A stretch of DNA of 64,000 nucleotides from Paenibacillus phyllosphaerae (lineage in GTDB: Bacteria > Bacillota > Bacilli > Paenibacillales > Paenibacillaceae). Positions 9,192 through 19,200 of the stretch are shown here, piece by piece (the stretch's first letter is position 1; the number at the start of each line of letters is the position of its first letter). A program made the position numbers and the translations under genes. The notes beneath the pieces are model-generated. The model ran no database searches and was not told where the DNA came from. It saw nothing but the letters and a program-made list of their open reading frames with translations. The DNA is taken from the NCBI RefSeq assembly GCF_014192105.1, contig NZ_JACHXK010000007.1, forward strand, positions 298,905-362,904, in the 5' to 3' direction.

Positions 9192-10946
9192 ATGAACTTC
9201 ATCTACAAACTATCGTTTCAACAGCGAATATGGATGGCGTTCATCCTTATCGTCTCCGTCGTCATCCTGGCTACCGGACTGCTGGCCTATCGGATCGCGG
9301 GCGATATGGCCGAGAACAACGCGGAGCGGCTTAGGCAGGATATGTTGAGCAAAACCTCGCAAGCGCTCGACGAGAAGCTGAACAAAATCAAAACGTCGAT
9401 CTTCTCGATGATGATGAACATGGACTATAGAAGAGCGGTAGGACTCGAGCCCTCGTCGGACTTCCAAAACTACTACACGCATCTATCGGCGCTTCAGACG
9501 GTGTTCATCCAGATGAAGCTAGTCGAACCGTTGATCGATTCGATCATGGTGGCCACGCCGGAGGGCTCCTATTACGAGACGTCGAAGATCGGGCTGCCTC
9601 GGGAATCCTTCTATGCTTCATCCCTCTATGATCTGGTTGAGGGTGCGGGGCAGCGCCATATCGAACTGTGGATCGGACCGCACGAGGATCCATTCTATAA
9701 CGAAAAAGCGGACATCATCACGTTCCTGACGGAGGGGGCGATGAATGCCGCTTCCGAGAACAAATACGTGCTCGCGAACGTGAAAGTGACCGAGCTGACC
9801 CGTTATATTAACCGGGACTTAGGGTTTAACGAGGGACGGTTCATTCTGCTGTCCCGGGATGGAGAGATGATCTCCCCATCCGGATCCGCTGCGTTCCCGG
9901 ATTTCGCCCAGCATGCTTCGGTGAGGCAAGCGCTTGAAGGGAACGAGGGCAGTTTCGCTTACCGAACGGGCAGCAACGACTACGATGTCAATTACAGGCA
10001 GCTCGAGTCGGCCGGCAATTGGGTGTTATTCAGCGTGCTGCCGAAGCAGAGTGTCGCCCAGCAATTGGGCAGCATTACGTGGGTCATCGTCGTGTTCATC
10101 CTTCTTACGCTGATCGTCTCCATATTCTTCGCGCGTCTGCTCACCCGGCTGCTGCTTCGGCCGCTTACGAAGCTTCATTCCGTGATGAAGAAAGTCGAGC
10201 ATAGCGACCTGGACGTTCGGTTCGAAAGCGCCTATCAGGACGAAATTTCACAGGTCGGCTTCCGATTCAACCGGATGTTGGACGAGATCAACCGTTTGTT
10301 CCTTGAGGTCAAGGAGGCGGAGACGGAGAAAAGGAAATCCGAGCTCAAAGCCATGCAGGCTCAGATCGACCCTCACTTCCTCTATAACACGCTCAATACG
10401 ATTTATTGGAAAAGCCAACTCCAAGAGCACGAGCATGTGCAGCAAATGGTGCTGGCCTTATCGAAGCTGTTCCAGCTCGGCTTGAACAAAGGCAAAGAGA
10501 TGACGTCCCTTAAGAACGAGATCACCCACGTGACGCAATACTTGAGCATTCAAAAGCAATGCTATACGTCCTTATTCGATTTTCGGGCGGATGTACAGGA
10601 AGGCCTTGATCTGTCGCAGCCGATACTGAAAATATTGCTGCAGCCTCTCGTGGAGAATTCGATTCTGCACGGCTTCAAGGATTGGAAGGAAGGCGGATTC
10701 ATTCATATTCATATCTATCAGCTGGAGAATCGGCTCGTGCTCGAGGTTGAAGATAACGGCGTCGGATTCGAACCCGCGGAAGAAGAGGACAGCGACAAAT
10801 TAAACGGTTATGCGCTTCAGAACATCGAGAAGCGTCTGGCGCTCCAGTACGGGAGCGACGCGGAGCTTGAGCTGAGCAGCATACCGGGCATGCGAACCAG
10901 AGTAACCATTCGAATTCCCATCCCAATCGCTGGCTATGCTGACTAG
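9192..10946 (+). CDS. Two-component sensor histidine kinase, YesM/LytS type
   Basis: A 584-residue membrane kinase. One transmembrane helix lies at about residues 13-33 and a second at about 297-318, enclosing an extracellular sensing region of roughly 265 residues; a HAMP domain follows. The phospho-acceptor motif QAQIDPHFLYNTLN places His395, and the HATPase has ENSILHGF (N box) and VEDNGVGF (G1 box). This is the His_kinase family used by Firmicutes to sense glycans outside the cell. Its response regulator starts 12 bases downstream, and the pair sits between an importer and the lyase/GH88 genes, which it most likely controls. Confidence 0.94.
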   Translation: MNFIYKLSFQQRIWMAFILIVSVVILATGLLAYRIAGDMAENNAERLRQDMLSKTSQALDEKLNKIKTSIFSMMMNMDYRRAVGLEPSSDFQNYYTHLSALQTVFIQMKLVEPLIDSIMVATPEGSYYETSKIGLPRESFYASSLYDLVEGAGQRHIELWIGPHEDPFYNEKADIITFLTEGAMNAASENKYVLANVKVTELTRYINRDLGFNEGRFILLSRDGEMISPSGSAAFPDFAQHASVRQALEGNEGSFAYRTGSNDYDVNYRQLESAGNWVLFSVLPKQSVAQQLGSITWVIVVFILLTLIVSIFFARLLTRLLLRPLTKLHSVMKKVEHSDLDVRFESAYQDEISQVGFRFNRMLDEINRLFLEVKEAETEKRKSELKAMQAQIDPHFLYNTLNTIYWKSQLQEHEHVQQMVLALSKLFQLGLNKGKEMTSLKNEITHVTQYLSIQKQCYTSLFDFRADVQEGLDLSQPILKILLQPLVENSILHGFKDWKEGGFIHIHIYQLENRLVLEVEDNGVGFEPAEEEDSDKLNGYALQNIEKRLALQYGSDAELELSSIPGMRTRVTIRIPIPIAGYAD

Positions 10947-10958
10947 GAGTGAAGGTCC

Positions 10959-12575
10959 ATGAACAGAAACAGTTGGAAGATGTGCGTCATCGACGACGTC
11001 GTCGCCGTTATCGACGGAATTTCGAAGAGCGTGAAGTGGCAGGAGCATGATATCCAGCTGGCCGGTACGGCGACCGACGGCGAAGAAGGGCTGAAGCTCA
11101 TTGAAGAGGTAGCGCCGGACATTATTATCACCGACATTCGAATGCCGAAGTTGGACGGCATGGCGTTAACGGAACAAGTAAAATCCATGCTTCCGAACTG
11201 CAAAATCATTTTCATTACCGGGTTTACCGATTTCGAATACGCCCAGCAGGCGCTTAAGCTAGGCGCGTTCGATTTTCTGGCGAAGCCTTTTTCGCTGGAC
11301 GAGATCGTGGAGGCTGTACGCAAAGCAACGGGCGCGTTGGAAGAAGAACGCCGGGAGGACCTCGTGCGGCTCGAGCTCGAGCGGAAGGTTAAGGCGAGTC
11401 TGCCGATCCTCAGACAGGAATACTTCCAGCTGCTCCTGCATCACCGCGGCGGTGAAGAGCACATTTGGAAACGATGGGATTTCCTTGAGATTCCGCTAGC
11501 CAAACAAAAGTTTGCCGTCATGGTGCTGGAGATTGACGAATTCGCGGAGAAATGCGAGCATATTCCGATCCATCAGGCGGAGTCGCAACGATTCTCGCTG
11601 CAAAATATTGTGGAGGAGACGATATCGGGGTATACGAAGGGTATCGTGTTCCGGGAAACGATGGACCGGTTTGTTGCCGTTTTTAACGAGAACGCTCATT
11701 TCGACAGCTTGATGCTGGCCGAGAAGTGTTGTCAGAACATTCAACAACATACGAGATTCACGGTTTCGATCGGTCTTGGGCTTGGGGTCGACAAGATGAA
11801 TGAAATTGCCGGATCGTACGAACAAGCGATAGCGGCGTTGTCGTATCATTTCTACACCGGCGGTAACGGCGTGTTCGGCTATCATGAAGTGAACACAAGC
11901 GAGATCAAGCGTCCGTATTGCTCCGCCGACATGGAGAAGGAGCTGTTGTACAGCATCCGCAGCGGCAACTCGCACAAAGCTTCCGAGCTATTCATGCGGA
12001 TTTTCGCCGACTTTGCGGGCACGGACGATATGCCGGACCCGGAATATTTCGTCAGCTTCTATTATGAAATGGCCTATACGATGATTAGGGTCCTGCTCGA
12101 GATCGTATCCCGTGAAGATGCCGCTGAGCTGGTACGGAGCGTGCGCGAGCGGAATATGGCCGGCCTTACATCGCTGAGCAAGATGCAGGAGAAGCTGCTT
12201 CAACTCTGCTGGAAGATCTGCGAGATGATCGAACGTTCGCGCGCCAGCGAAGCCTCCGTTATTATCGAGTCGTCCGTGCGTTACATTCGGGAGCATCTGC
12301 ATGAGGAGCTGACGGTCCAGAGCCAGGCCAGGCACGTTCATCTTAGCGGGAGCTATTATGCTAACCTGTTCAAAAAAACGATGGGGCTGCCGTTTGCACA
12401 ATTCGTGACGCAAGAGCGGATGGAACTGGCCAAGAAGATGCTGGTCGAGGGGCATCAGGTCCAGGAGATCGCGATCGCTACGGGTTATGGGGATCGTCGA
12501 TACTTCAGCGAGGTGTTCAAGAAGCATATCGGCATAACGCCTTCGGAGTTCAAGCTGAAATATTGGCCGGGATGA
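10959..12575 (+). CDS. Response regulator with AraC-type DNA-binding domain (YesN type)
   Basis: A 538-residue protein: receiver domain at residues 8-125 with acidic pocket residues D12 and D13, phospho-acceptor Asp59 (IIITDIRMPKLDG) and the conserved Lys in FLAKPF; a central 300-residue helical region typical of YesN proteins; and an AraC double helix-turn-helix at about residues 435-535 (LSGSYYANLFKKTMGLPFAQFV, then the IATGYGDRRYFSEVFKKHIG signature). It partners the kinase encoded directly upstream and should activate polysaccharide-use genes around it. Confidence 0.94.
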   Translation: MNRNSWKMCVIDDVVAVIDGISKSVKWQEHDIQLAGTATDGEEGLKLIEEVAPDIIITDIRMPKLDGMALTEQVKSMLPNCKIIFITGFTDFEYAQQALKLGAFDFLAKPFSLDEIVEAVRKATGALEEERREDLVRLELERKVKASLPILRQEYFQLLLHHRGGEEHIWKRWDFLEIPLAKQKFAVMVLEIDEFAEKCEHIPIHQAESQRFSLQNIVEETISGYTKGIVFRETMDRFVAVFNENAHFDSLMLAEKCCQNIQQHTRFTVSIGLGLGVDKMNEIAGSYEQAIAALSYHFYTGGNGVFGYHEVNTSEIKRPYCSADMEKELLYSIRSGNSHKASELFMRIFADFAGTDDMPDPEYFVSFYYEMAYTMIRVLLEIVSREDAAELVRSVRERNMAGLTSLSKMQEKLLQLCWKICEMIERSRASEASVIIESSVRYIREHLHEELTVQSQARHVHLSGSYYANLFKKTMGLPFAQFVTQERMELAKKMLVEGHQVQEIAIATGYGDRRYFSEVFKKHIGITPSEFKLKYWPG

Positions 12576-12617
12576 TGGGCGCTGCCTCACTATTGCACAG
12601 AAGGGGAGAACGATCGC

Positions 12618-12941
12618 ATGTCGAACATTGGCGTCTGGGTAAATGCCGAGCCTGGGGTGAGGCGGAGAATATTGAACGCGGGCAAGCAATTGATGATGAT
12701 GGAAGTGCATTTCGAAGCGAATGCCGAAGGCTATAAGCATAGCCACCCGCATGAGCAGATGACGTATTGCATGTTAGGCTCCTTCGAATTCGAGGTCGAT
12801 GGCGAGAAGCGAGTGCTCCATGCAGGAGACACGCTCTGCATTCCCGGCCATGCCGAGCATGGATGCCGCGCATTGGAAACGGGCATATTGCTGGATTCGT
12901 TCACGCCGCTGCGGGAGGATCTTTTACTCGCGAGAGGATAA
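12618..12941 (+). CDS. Small cupin-domain protein
   Basis: A 107-residue single-domain cupin. The metal-binding motif is visible as HSHPHEQMTYCMLGSFEFEV (His/His/Glu) followed by the second-strand motif around CIPGHAEHGCRA. Cupins of this size often isomerise, bind or sense sugar acids; KdgF, which linearises 4,5-unsaturated uronates, is a cupin of this size found in uronate-degradation loci. Given the lyase and GH88 genes that follow, a KdgF-like role is a reasonable inference, not shown. GGGGAG precedes the ATG, and the gene lies 42 bases after the response regulator. Confidence 0.8.
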   Translation: MSNIGVWVNAEPGVRRRILNAGKQLMMMEVHFEANAEGYKHSHPHEQMTYCMLGSFEFEVDGEKRVLHAGDTLCIPGHAEHGCRALETGILLDSFTPLREDLLLARG

Positions 12942-12984
12942 CGTCATAACGAAGCTAGTGGTTGAGAAGGAGGCGTAAAGAGCG

Positions 12985-15063
12985 GTGAACGACTCGCGCA
13001 AGGCAAGGGCGAGAAGCAATGCCCGGCTTGATGAATTTAAGCATGCGATACAGAGACTTCGCGTGGAGGCGCAGGAAGCGCTGCTGATTCAGCATCGCAT
13101 ATCGAAGAACGAGAAAGGCAACTGGGGACATTATTATCATTGCAGGCATGACGGTCATGCGTTGTCCTTTGACTGGTCGCGGCCGAAGGAGCATCGCTGT
13201 CCGCACTGCGGAGCACGCTGGACGGGGGAGCCGTTCGATTCCGCATGGACCGCTTTGGCGCACAGCAAACGAGGACATTCGATGCAGGCATTGGCGGTCG
13301 CGTTGGCCGTGGAACCAAAATTGGAAGCGCTATCATACTTAAAGTCCGTATTGTTGGATTATTCGCGTTACTATTCGGGGTTCCAGATTCATGGCGATAT
13401 CCCATACAACGGTCCCGGCAAGCTGTTCGCCCAGACGTTGGACGAATCGCATTGGATTATGGATCTGGCCTTTGCCTATCAATGGGTAAGCGATCAATTC
13501 GAGCCGGAAGAGCGGGAGATAGTGATGGAGGGCTTGTTCCGACCCTGCGCCGAGTTCTTGATCGCCTACAAGGAGCATCAGATCCATAATCATGCGGTGC
13601 TGATTACTTCGGCCATCGCCATGCTCGGATTTATTCTAGGCGACGCGAATATTCAACGGGCGGGACTCGAAGGCGAATACGGCCTGTATGACCAGATCGT
13701 AAGAGGCGTGCTCCCGGAAGGCTTCTGGTATGAGGGCGCATTTACCTATCACTACTATGCGATGGGGCCGATCATTCAATATGCGCTCACGGTCGAAGGA
13801 TCGGATTGGGATATTCGGGGAATCCCCGCCGTGAATGCCGCTCTGAAGCAGATGTTCGAATTCCCGCTACGGTTCCTGCTGCCGGGCGGCATGTTCCCGT
13901 CTTTGAACGACGCGAGTAAGGTCGTTGGCATCGAATCGTATATCCATTTGTACGAGTTCGCAGGGGATTGGTACGGGGAAGAAGCTTATCAGGGGCTGCT
14001 GGCGGAAGCGTATTCGGGAGGCCGGAAGCGGGATTCCCTTTATACGCTAATCTGCGGCTGGCCGCTGGAGCGCGAACCTGGAGTGGAGCGCGAATGGATT
14101 CGGGAGCTGGCATTCGAATGGCATTCTTCGGAGGGCTCCGGATTGACGAAGCTTGTTAATCGGCAAGGTCATCATGTGACCGTGAAGCATAGTCCTTTCG
14201 GCGGTGAGCATGATCATATGGACCGGCTGGGGATCTCTTACGGATGGGGGAACACGCCGGTCATGATCGATCCCGGGACAGTCGCGTATGCCGTTCCCGC
14301 TCATTACGACTGGTTCAAGCATACGTATTCGCATAACGCGGTTTCCTTGAACGGCGCCGATCAACCTCCCGCCGATTGCCGTTTGATCGCGTCCGGGGAG
14401 GAGCATTGGGGACAATGGGCAGCTTCATCCGTGCGCTGGAACGGCGGGGATTATCGGATGAAAGGCAGCCTTATTTTGCCGGAGGAGATGTGCCCGTGGG
14501 ATGAATCCGCGTATGACGGTTCGGAATTGACGCGCATGGTTGCGTTGACGGAGCATATGCTCCTCGATTTGATCAAGGTAAGCGCGAGAGAAGAAACGGA
14601 AGTTGATATCCACTACCATATTAGCGGCGAAATCAAACTAACTGAGAAGTGGGAGAAGACGGATGACCGGTTAAGCTTGCTCCGGCAAGACTTGTTCAGG
14701 GATAAGCGCAAGCGTCCGTCGACAGGAACTGATTGCGTGAGCTGGACGGCGAGCGGACACCCGGTAGACCAGCATTGCTGGAGCTCCGAGGCCTGTACCC
14801 TATATGCCGCGCGAACGCCGGATAATCCGCCAGATCGGGATCGGCATTCGTTCATTCAGCGCCTGAAGGTCGGTGCCGCCGGCGAAGTATGGGTGATGAA
14901 CGTCTTCATTGCCGGTTGTCCGGGCTCTTCCGCCTTATCCGTGATGAGATTATCCGATCAATCGTTCGAGATAACGATTATAGGCGAGTCGTTCGAACAA
15001 CGATTCGTCGTCCAATGCCTGGGCGATCAAGTGGAATTGCATCTCATGGAATCATCCCCCTAA
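12985..15063 (+). CDS. Heparinase II/III-family polysaccharide lyase
   Basis: A 692-residue protein with no signal peptide, begun by GTG behind AAGGAGG. The N-terminal segment carries a Cys/His cluster (C53, H55, C72, C75), then a helical toroid (about 100-370) and a C-terminal beta-sandwich in which the heparinase II/III signature is clear: HDHMDRLGISYGWGN, DPGTVAYAVPAHYDWFKHTYSHNAVSLNG. His, Tyr and His residues there are the catalytic set in the family. These lyases cut uronate-containing chains by beta-elimination and leave a 4,5-unsaturated uronate. Being cytoplasmic, it probably acts on imported oligosaccharides. The GH88 gene that would remove the unsaturated sugar begins 27 bases later. 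Confidence 0.88.
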   Translation: MNDSRKARARSNARLDEFKHAIQRLRVEAQEALLIQHRISKNEKGNWGHYYHCRHDGHALSFDWSRPKEHRCPHCGARWTGEPFDSAWTALAHSKRGHSMQALAVALAVEPKLEALSYLKSVLLDYSRYYSGFQIHGDIPYNGPGKLFAQTLDESHWIMDLAFAYQWVSDQFEPEEREIVMEGLFRPCAEFLIAYKEHQIHNHAVLITSAIAMLGFILGDANIQRAGLEGEYGLYDQIVRGVLPEGFWYEGAFTYHYYAMGPIIQYALTVEGSDWDIRGIPAVNAALKQMFEFPLRFLLPGGMFPSLNDASKVVGIESYIHLYEFAGDWYGEEAYQGLLAEAYSGGRKRDSLYTLICGWPLEREPGVEREWIRELAFEWHSSEGSGLTKLVNRQGHHVTVKHSPFGGEHDHMDRLGISYGWGNTPVMIDPGTVAYAVPAHYDWFKHTYSHNAVSLNGADQPPADCRLIASGEEHWGQWAASSVRWNGGDYRMKGSLILPEEMCPWDESAYDGSELTRMVALTEHMLLDLIKVSAREETEVDIHYHISGEIKLTEKWEKTDDRLSLLRQDLFRDKRKRPSTGTDCVSWTASGHPVDQHCWSSEACTLYAARTPDNPPDRDRHSFIQRLKVGAAGEVWVMNVFIAGCPGSSALSVMRLSDQSFEITIIGESFEQRFVVQCLGDQVELHLMESSP

Positions 15064-15089
15064 CCAAGATAGAAAGGTGAGTGAACGCG

Positions 15090-16223
15090 ATGTGGAATGA
15101 AGCGTTAATGCATGCCGTGGAGAAAACCAAAGCCAACATCGGGAAGTTCGGGGACCTGTTTCCGTGGACCGGGATTGACGGCGGCGATTATAAGCGCAGC
15201 AACCACGACGACTGGACGGAAGGCTTCTGGTCGGGCCTGCTGTGGTTGAGCTACGAGGCTTCGGGAGATCCGGCATTCCGCGAAGCCGCCATACGGACGG
15301 TTCACAGCTTCCGCAAGCGGTTGATTGAACACAAGGCACTGGATCATCACGATATCGGCTTTCTCTACATGCCTTCGGCCGCAGCCTGGTGGATGTTGGA
15401 GGAAGCGGAAGAGGCGAAGCGGTTGGGGCTGGAGGCCTCAGAGATCCTGCTGGGACGATGGCGTCCGGCTGGCGGTTACATCCAGGCTTGGGGACCTGCC
15501 CACGACCCGCAGAACGGAGGCCGTATCATCATCGACTGTTTGCTGAATCTCCCGCTCTTATACTGGGCTTATGAGCAAACGGGAGATTCCCGCTATTTGA
15601 GCACCGCTATGGCGCATGCCGAGAAGAGCCGAAAGTTCCTCGTACGGGGAGACGACTCCTCTTATCATACGTTCTACTTCAAGCAGGAGAACGGCGAACC
15701 TATTGGCGGGGGCACCCATCAAGGCTATACGGACGGCTCGACTTGGACGCGCGGTCAGGCCTGGGGGATCTACGGATTTATCCTTTCGTATCGCTATACG
15801 CGCAATCCACTTTACTTGGAGACCTCTCGCAGAATGGCAGCCTACTTTATCGATCGTCTGCCGGAGGACCAGGTGACCTATTGGGATTTCGACGCGCCGG
15901 TGGAGGACGGAACGCCAAGGGACAGTTCGGCTACGGCGATCGCTTGCTGCGGGATGCTGGAGTTGATCGCGCATCTGCCGGAAAGTGACCCGGATCGAAT
16001 CCGTTTCGAAGCTGCAGTGCATCGCTGCATGAAGTCGCTGACCGAGTATTATTTCACCGACGACGATCCGGAAGCGGAAGGGCTGTTGCGGCACGGTTCT
16101 TATCATGTGCGCGGGGGCATGTCGCCGGACGACTTCGTGATCTGGGGAGATTATTTCTACATGGAGGCGCTGATGAGGCTGGTCCGCGACGTGCCAGGTT
16201 ACTGGTATGAGCGGAAATCGTAA
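15090..16223 (+). CDS. Unsaturated glucuronyl hydrolase, GH88
   Basis: A 377-residue (alpha/alpha)6-barrel protein. Taking the ATG at 15090 (10 bases after AAAGGTGA), the two conserved aspartates fall at D88 (HHDIGF) and D149 (IIIDC), the same positions as the catalytic residues known for the 377-residue Bacillus sp. GL1 enzyme. GH88 hydrolyses 4,5-unsaturated glucuronate from the non-reducing end of oligosaccharides made by polysaccharide lyases, by hydration of the double bond. It has no signal peptide and should work in the cytoplasm after the heparinase II/III-like lyase encoded upstream. An in-frame GTG at 15081 is too close to the ribosome binding site. Confidence 0.93.
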   Translation: MWNEALMHAVEKTKANIGKFGDLFPWTGIDGGDYKRSNHDDWTEGFWSGLLWLSYEASGDPAFREAAIRTVHSFRKRLIEHKALDHHDIGFLYMPSAAAWWMLEEAEEAKRLGLEASEILLGRWRPAGGYIQAWGPAHDPQNGGRIIIDCLLNLPLLYWAYEQTGDSRYLSTAMAHAEKSRKFLVRGDDSSYHTFYFKQENGEPIGGGTHQGYTDGSTWTRGQAWGIYGFILSYRYTRNPLYLETSRRMAAYFIDRLPEDQVTYWDFDAPVEDGTPRDSSATAIACCGMLELIAHLPESDPDRIRFEAAVHRCMKSLTEYYFTDDDPEAEGLLRHGSYHVRGGMSPDDFVIWGDYFYMEALMRLVRDVPGYWYERKS

Positions 16224-16263
16224 ACACGTTATCTTATTTCTTAACCGAGGGAGGTAACAGGTT

Positions 16264-19200
16264 ATGAATAGCAAGTATAGCAGTGAACAAAGGGTAGCTC
16301 CGGCGAAATACGCCAGTCGGCTGCTGACCGGTCTGCTGACGGCAGCGCTCGCGTTCGGGATGGTGACGCCCGCGGGTGTCTATGCAGCGGAGGAACCGGA
16401 AGGAGGGGCGGCAGCCCCAATCGTCTTGAAGGCCACCGATGACGCGCATATCTCGAGACTGAATTCGGGTACCAACTATGGTTACACCGGAAGTCTGGAA
16501 GTGACGCACGATGGTCATCCCAGCAATGTGAGGCGTACCTATCTGAAATTCAATCTTGACGGCATCGATCTGGACGATTACCCATCAGGCATCTTGCGGT
16601 TGTATAACAACGATACGCGTTATAACTCGACAGTTACGGCTTATGAGACGGACGGCAATCCTTCGGAGTGGACCGAGGATACGATTATTTGGAACAATGC
16701 TCCCGCTCCGGGACCGGCGATCACAACGCTTGCGGGCGGCATAGCTTCCGTGGATATCGTTAGTCAAGGCACGACTGCGGAGACGCGTCTCGAAGGCGCC
16801 CGCTATTACGAGATCGACGTGTCGAACCATCTTCGTAACGTAACCGATAACGGATCGCTGACTATTATCCTTCAGAGCTCCGGTTTTACAACGTTCGCGA
16901 GCAAGACATTCGCTGGCGGCGCCTATCCGCCGCAGCTCGTATTGAATCGTGAAGCAACGGAGACGCCGGCGGAAGAGCAGGACCGGCAACTGGACGATAA
17001 CGGCAGAAGCAGTCTCTATCCGGAAGATTGGTATCCGGGCTTCTCCGATGAAGAAGGGCGCTTCCTGCACGACTTCTCTTACGCCGGCTACCGGATGGGA
17101 CAATCGCCGCCGGAAGAGATACCGGGGGTGTTCCTTGATGTGACAGAAGCGCCATACAGCGCCAACAATACGGGAGCGGACGATGTGACGGCGGTTATTC
17201 AGCGGGCGCTCGACGATGCCGGCGAAGCGGGCGGCGGCGTTGTCTATTTGCCGCCCGGCACCTACCGAATTAAGCCGCAGGCCACCAGCAGTGAGTCGCT
17301 GCGCATTAGCCATAGCGGCGTCGTCTTGCGCGGAGCCGGACCGGAGCATACGTTTCTTTTTAACGATGAGCCTGTCATGAGATCCAAGGATATTATCGCG
17401 GTGACTTCGGAGAACGGCCAATTCCAAGCCATACCGGGCACGGAGACGTTCATCCGCGCCGATCTGCCGGAGCCGACCGTCATGATTCCCGTGCAGGATG
17501 CTTCCTTGTTCGAACCCGGCGATTGGGTAACGGTCAGCAACAAATACACGGCCGAGTTCATCGAGGAGCATCAGATGACCGGCTGGTGGGATATTTACGA
17601 GGGCAACGAAGGAATCACGTTCTATCGGAAAGTAGTCGCCATCGATACCGACACGAATACGATTACGATCGATATTCCGACGCGTTATCCGCTTAAGATT
17701 AGAGATTTCTCCAGCGTCTACAAACTGACTCCTCCTGTGACCGAGGTCGGGGTCGAGCATTTGTCGATCGGCAATGTAGAGAATCTGACTCCCGGTCTGC
17801 TGGAAAATGATTATATGATCGAAGGTACCGGTGCCCATCAAGTAGCAGGAAGCAAAGCGATTCGCTTCATTCGCGTCGTGGATGCTTGGGCGCGGAATGT
17901 CCATTCCTATCGTCCGCCGAGCAATTCGGCAGGATACGACTACCATATCTTATCCAGCGGAATTACGACCTTCGACTCGCGGAATGTGACGATCGCAGAT
18001 ACGGACATCCGCAAGCCGCTGTCCCGTGGCGGAGGCGGCAATGGTTACTTATACGAGCTTATCGGCAATGACAACCTTATTGTGAACGCAAGAGCCGAGG
18101 AGGGACGGCATAATTATTCGTTCTCCCATATGCGTACGAATGGCAATGTCATTCGCGGTTCCGTGTCGCGTAACCCGTCGCTCGTTATCGATTTCCACCA
18201 GTACTTAAGCGCGTCGAACCTGATTGACGGGATCGAGCTCGACGGCGACAGAATTGAGGCGAGCGTCAGGCCGTATCCTTCAACCAGCGAGTCCTACAAA
18301 CACGGGGTTACCACTTCGCAATCGGTATTCTGGAACACGCATGGGGTCAGGGCCCATCCCAACTTGAGCGGTATTGCAATCGATTCCAGGCAGTATGGCA
18401 ATGGTTATATTATCGGAACAAGAGGCAACGTGACGGAGGTAAGGGTCGAACCGACGCTGCACAGCGCCCGAGAGACGGCTCCCGTCGATTATGTGGAAGG
18501 CCTTGGCCAGGGCGAGCTGCTGCAGCCCCAGTCGCTGTATCTTGACCAGTTGGATAAGCGAAATGCACGCGAGGCTCTCGAGCTGCAGTCTATTACGCTG
18601 AACGGTAATCCGATTGCGGGCTTTCAGCCGGGCAAGCGCAATTATAAGATTACACTGCCCTACGGCACCTCGAATGTGCCAACACTTGCAGCCGTTTCCA
18701 GAAGCGAAGGAGCGACGGCTCAGGTAGAACAGGCGGCAGCATTGCCGGGAACGGCCGTCATTAGGGTCATGTCGCAGGATGGTTTAGCTAGCGCCCAATA
18801 TACGGTGAACTTAGACATAGCCAAAACCCCTGCCGCGTTGCAGCAGATTGCGTTGGTACCCGACCGGACGAAACCAGGCTGGAATTCCGGCACGAGCATG
18901 GACAATGGCACGACAGCCTGGCTCCAGGTAATCGGCAGCATGTCGGATGGGAATGAAGCCGTATTCGCGGATGGCGATGTGACGTTCGAATCCGATAATG
19001 AAGGCGTGCTCCGCGTGAATGGAGAAGGACAGCTAACGGCGGTCTCTCCGGGCGCGGCGAACGTAACGGTTACCGTGGAGCTTGGCGGCATCACGCTGTC
19101 CAAGAGCACCAATATTGTCTCGCTAGTCGTTATCCCTCCGAATCTGGTCAACCTGCCGATTGTTACGGTCAGCTCGAGCAGCGACGACGGCAACGTCGTG

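Noticed and set aside
15090..16223. GH105 unsaturated rhamnogalacturonyl hydrolase instead of GH88
   Set aside because: The fold is similar, but length (377) and the positions of D88 and D149 match the GH88 glucuronyl hydrolase pattern better.
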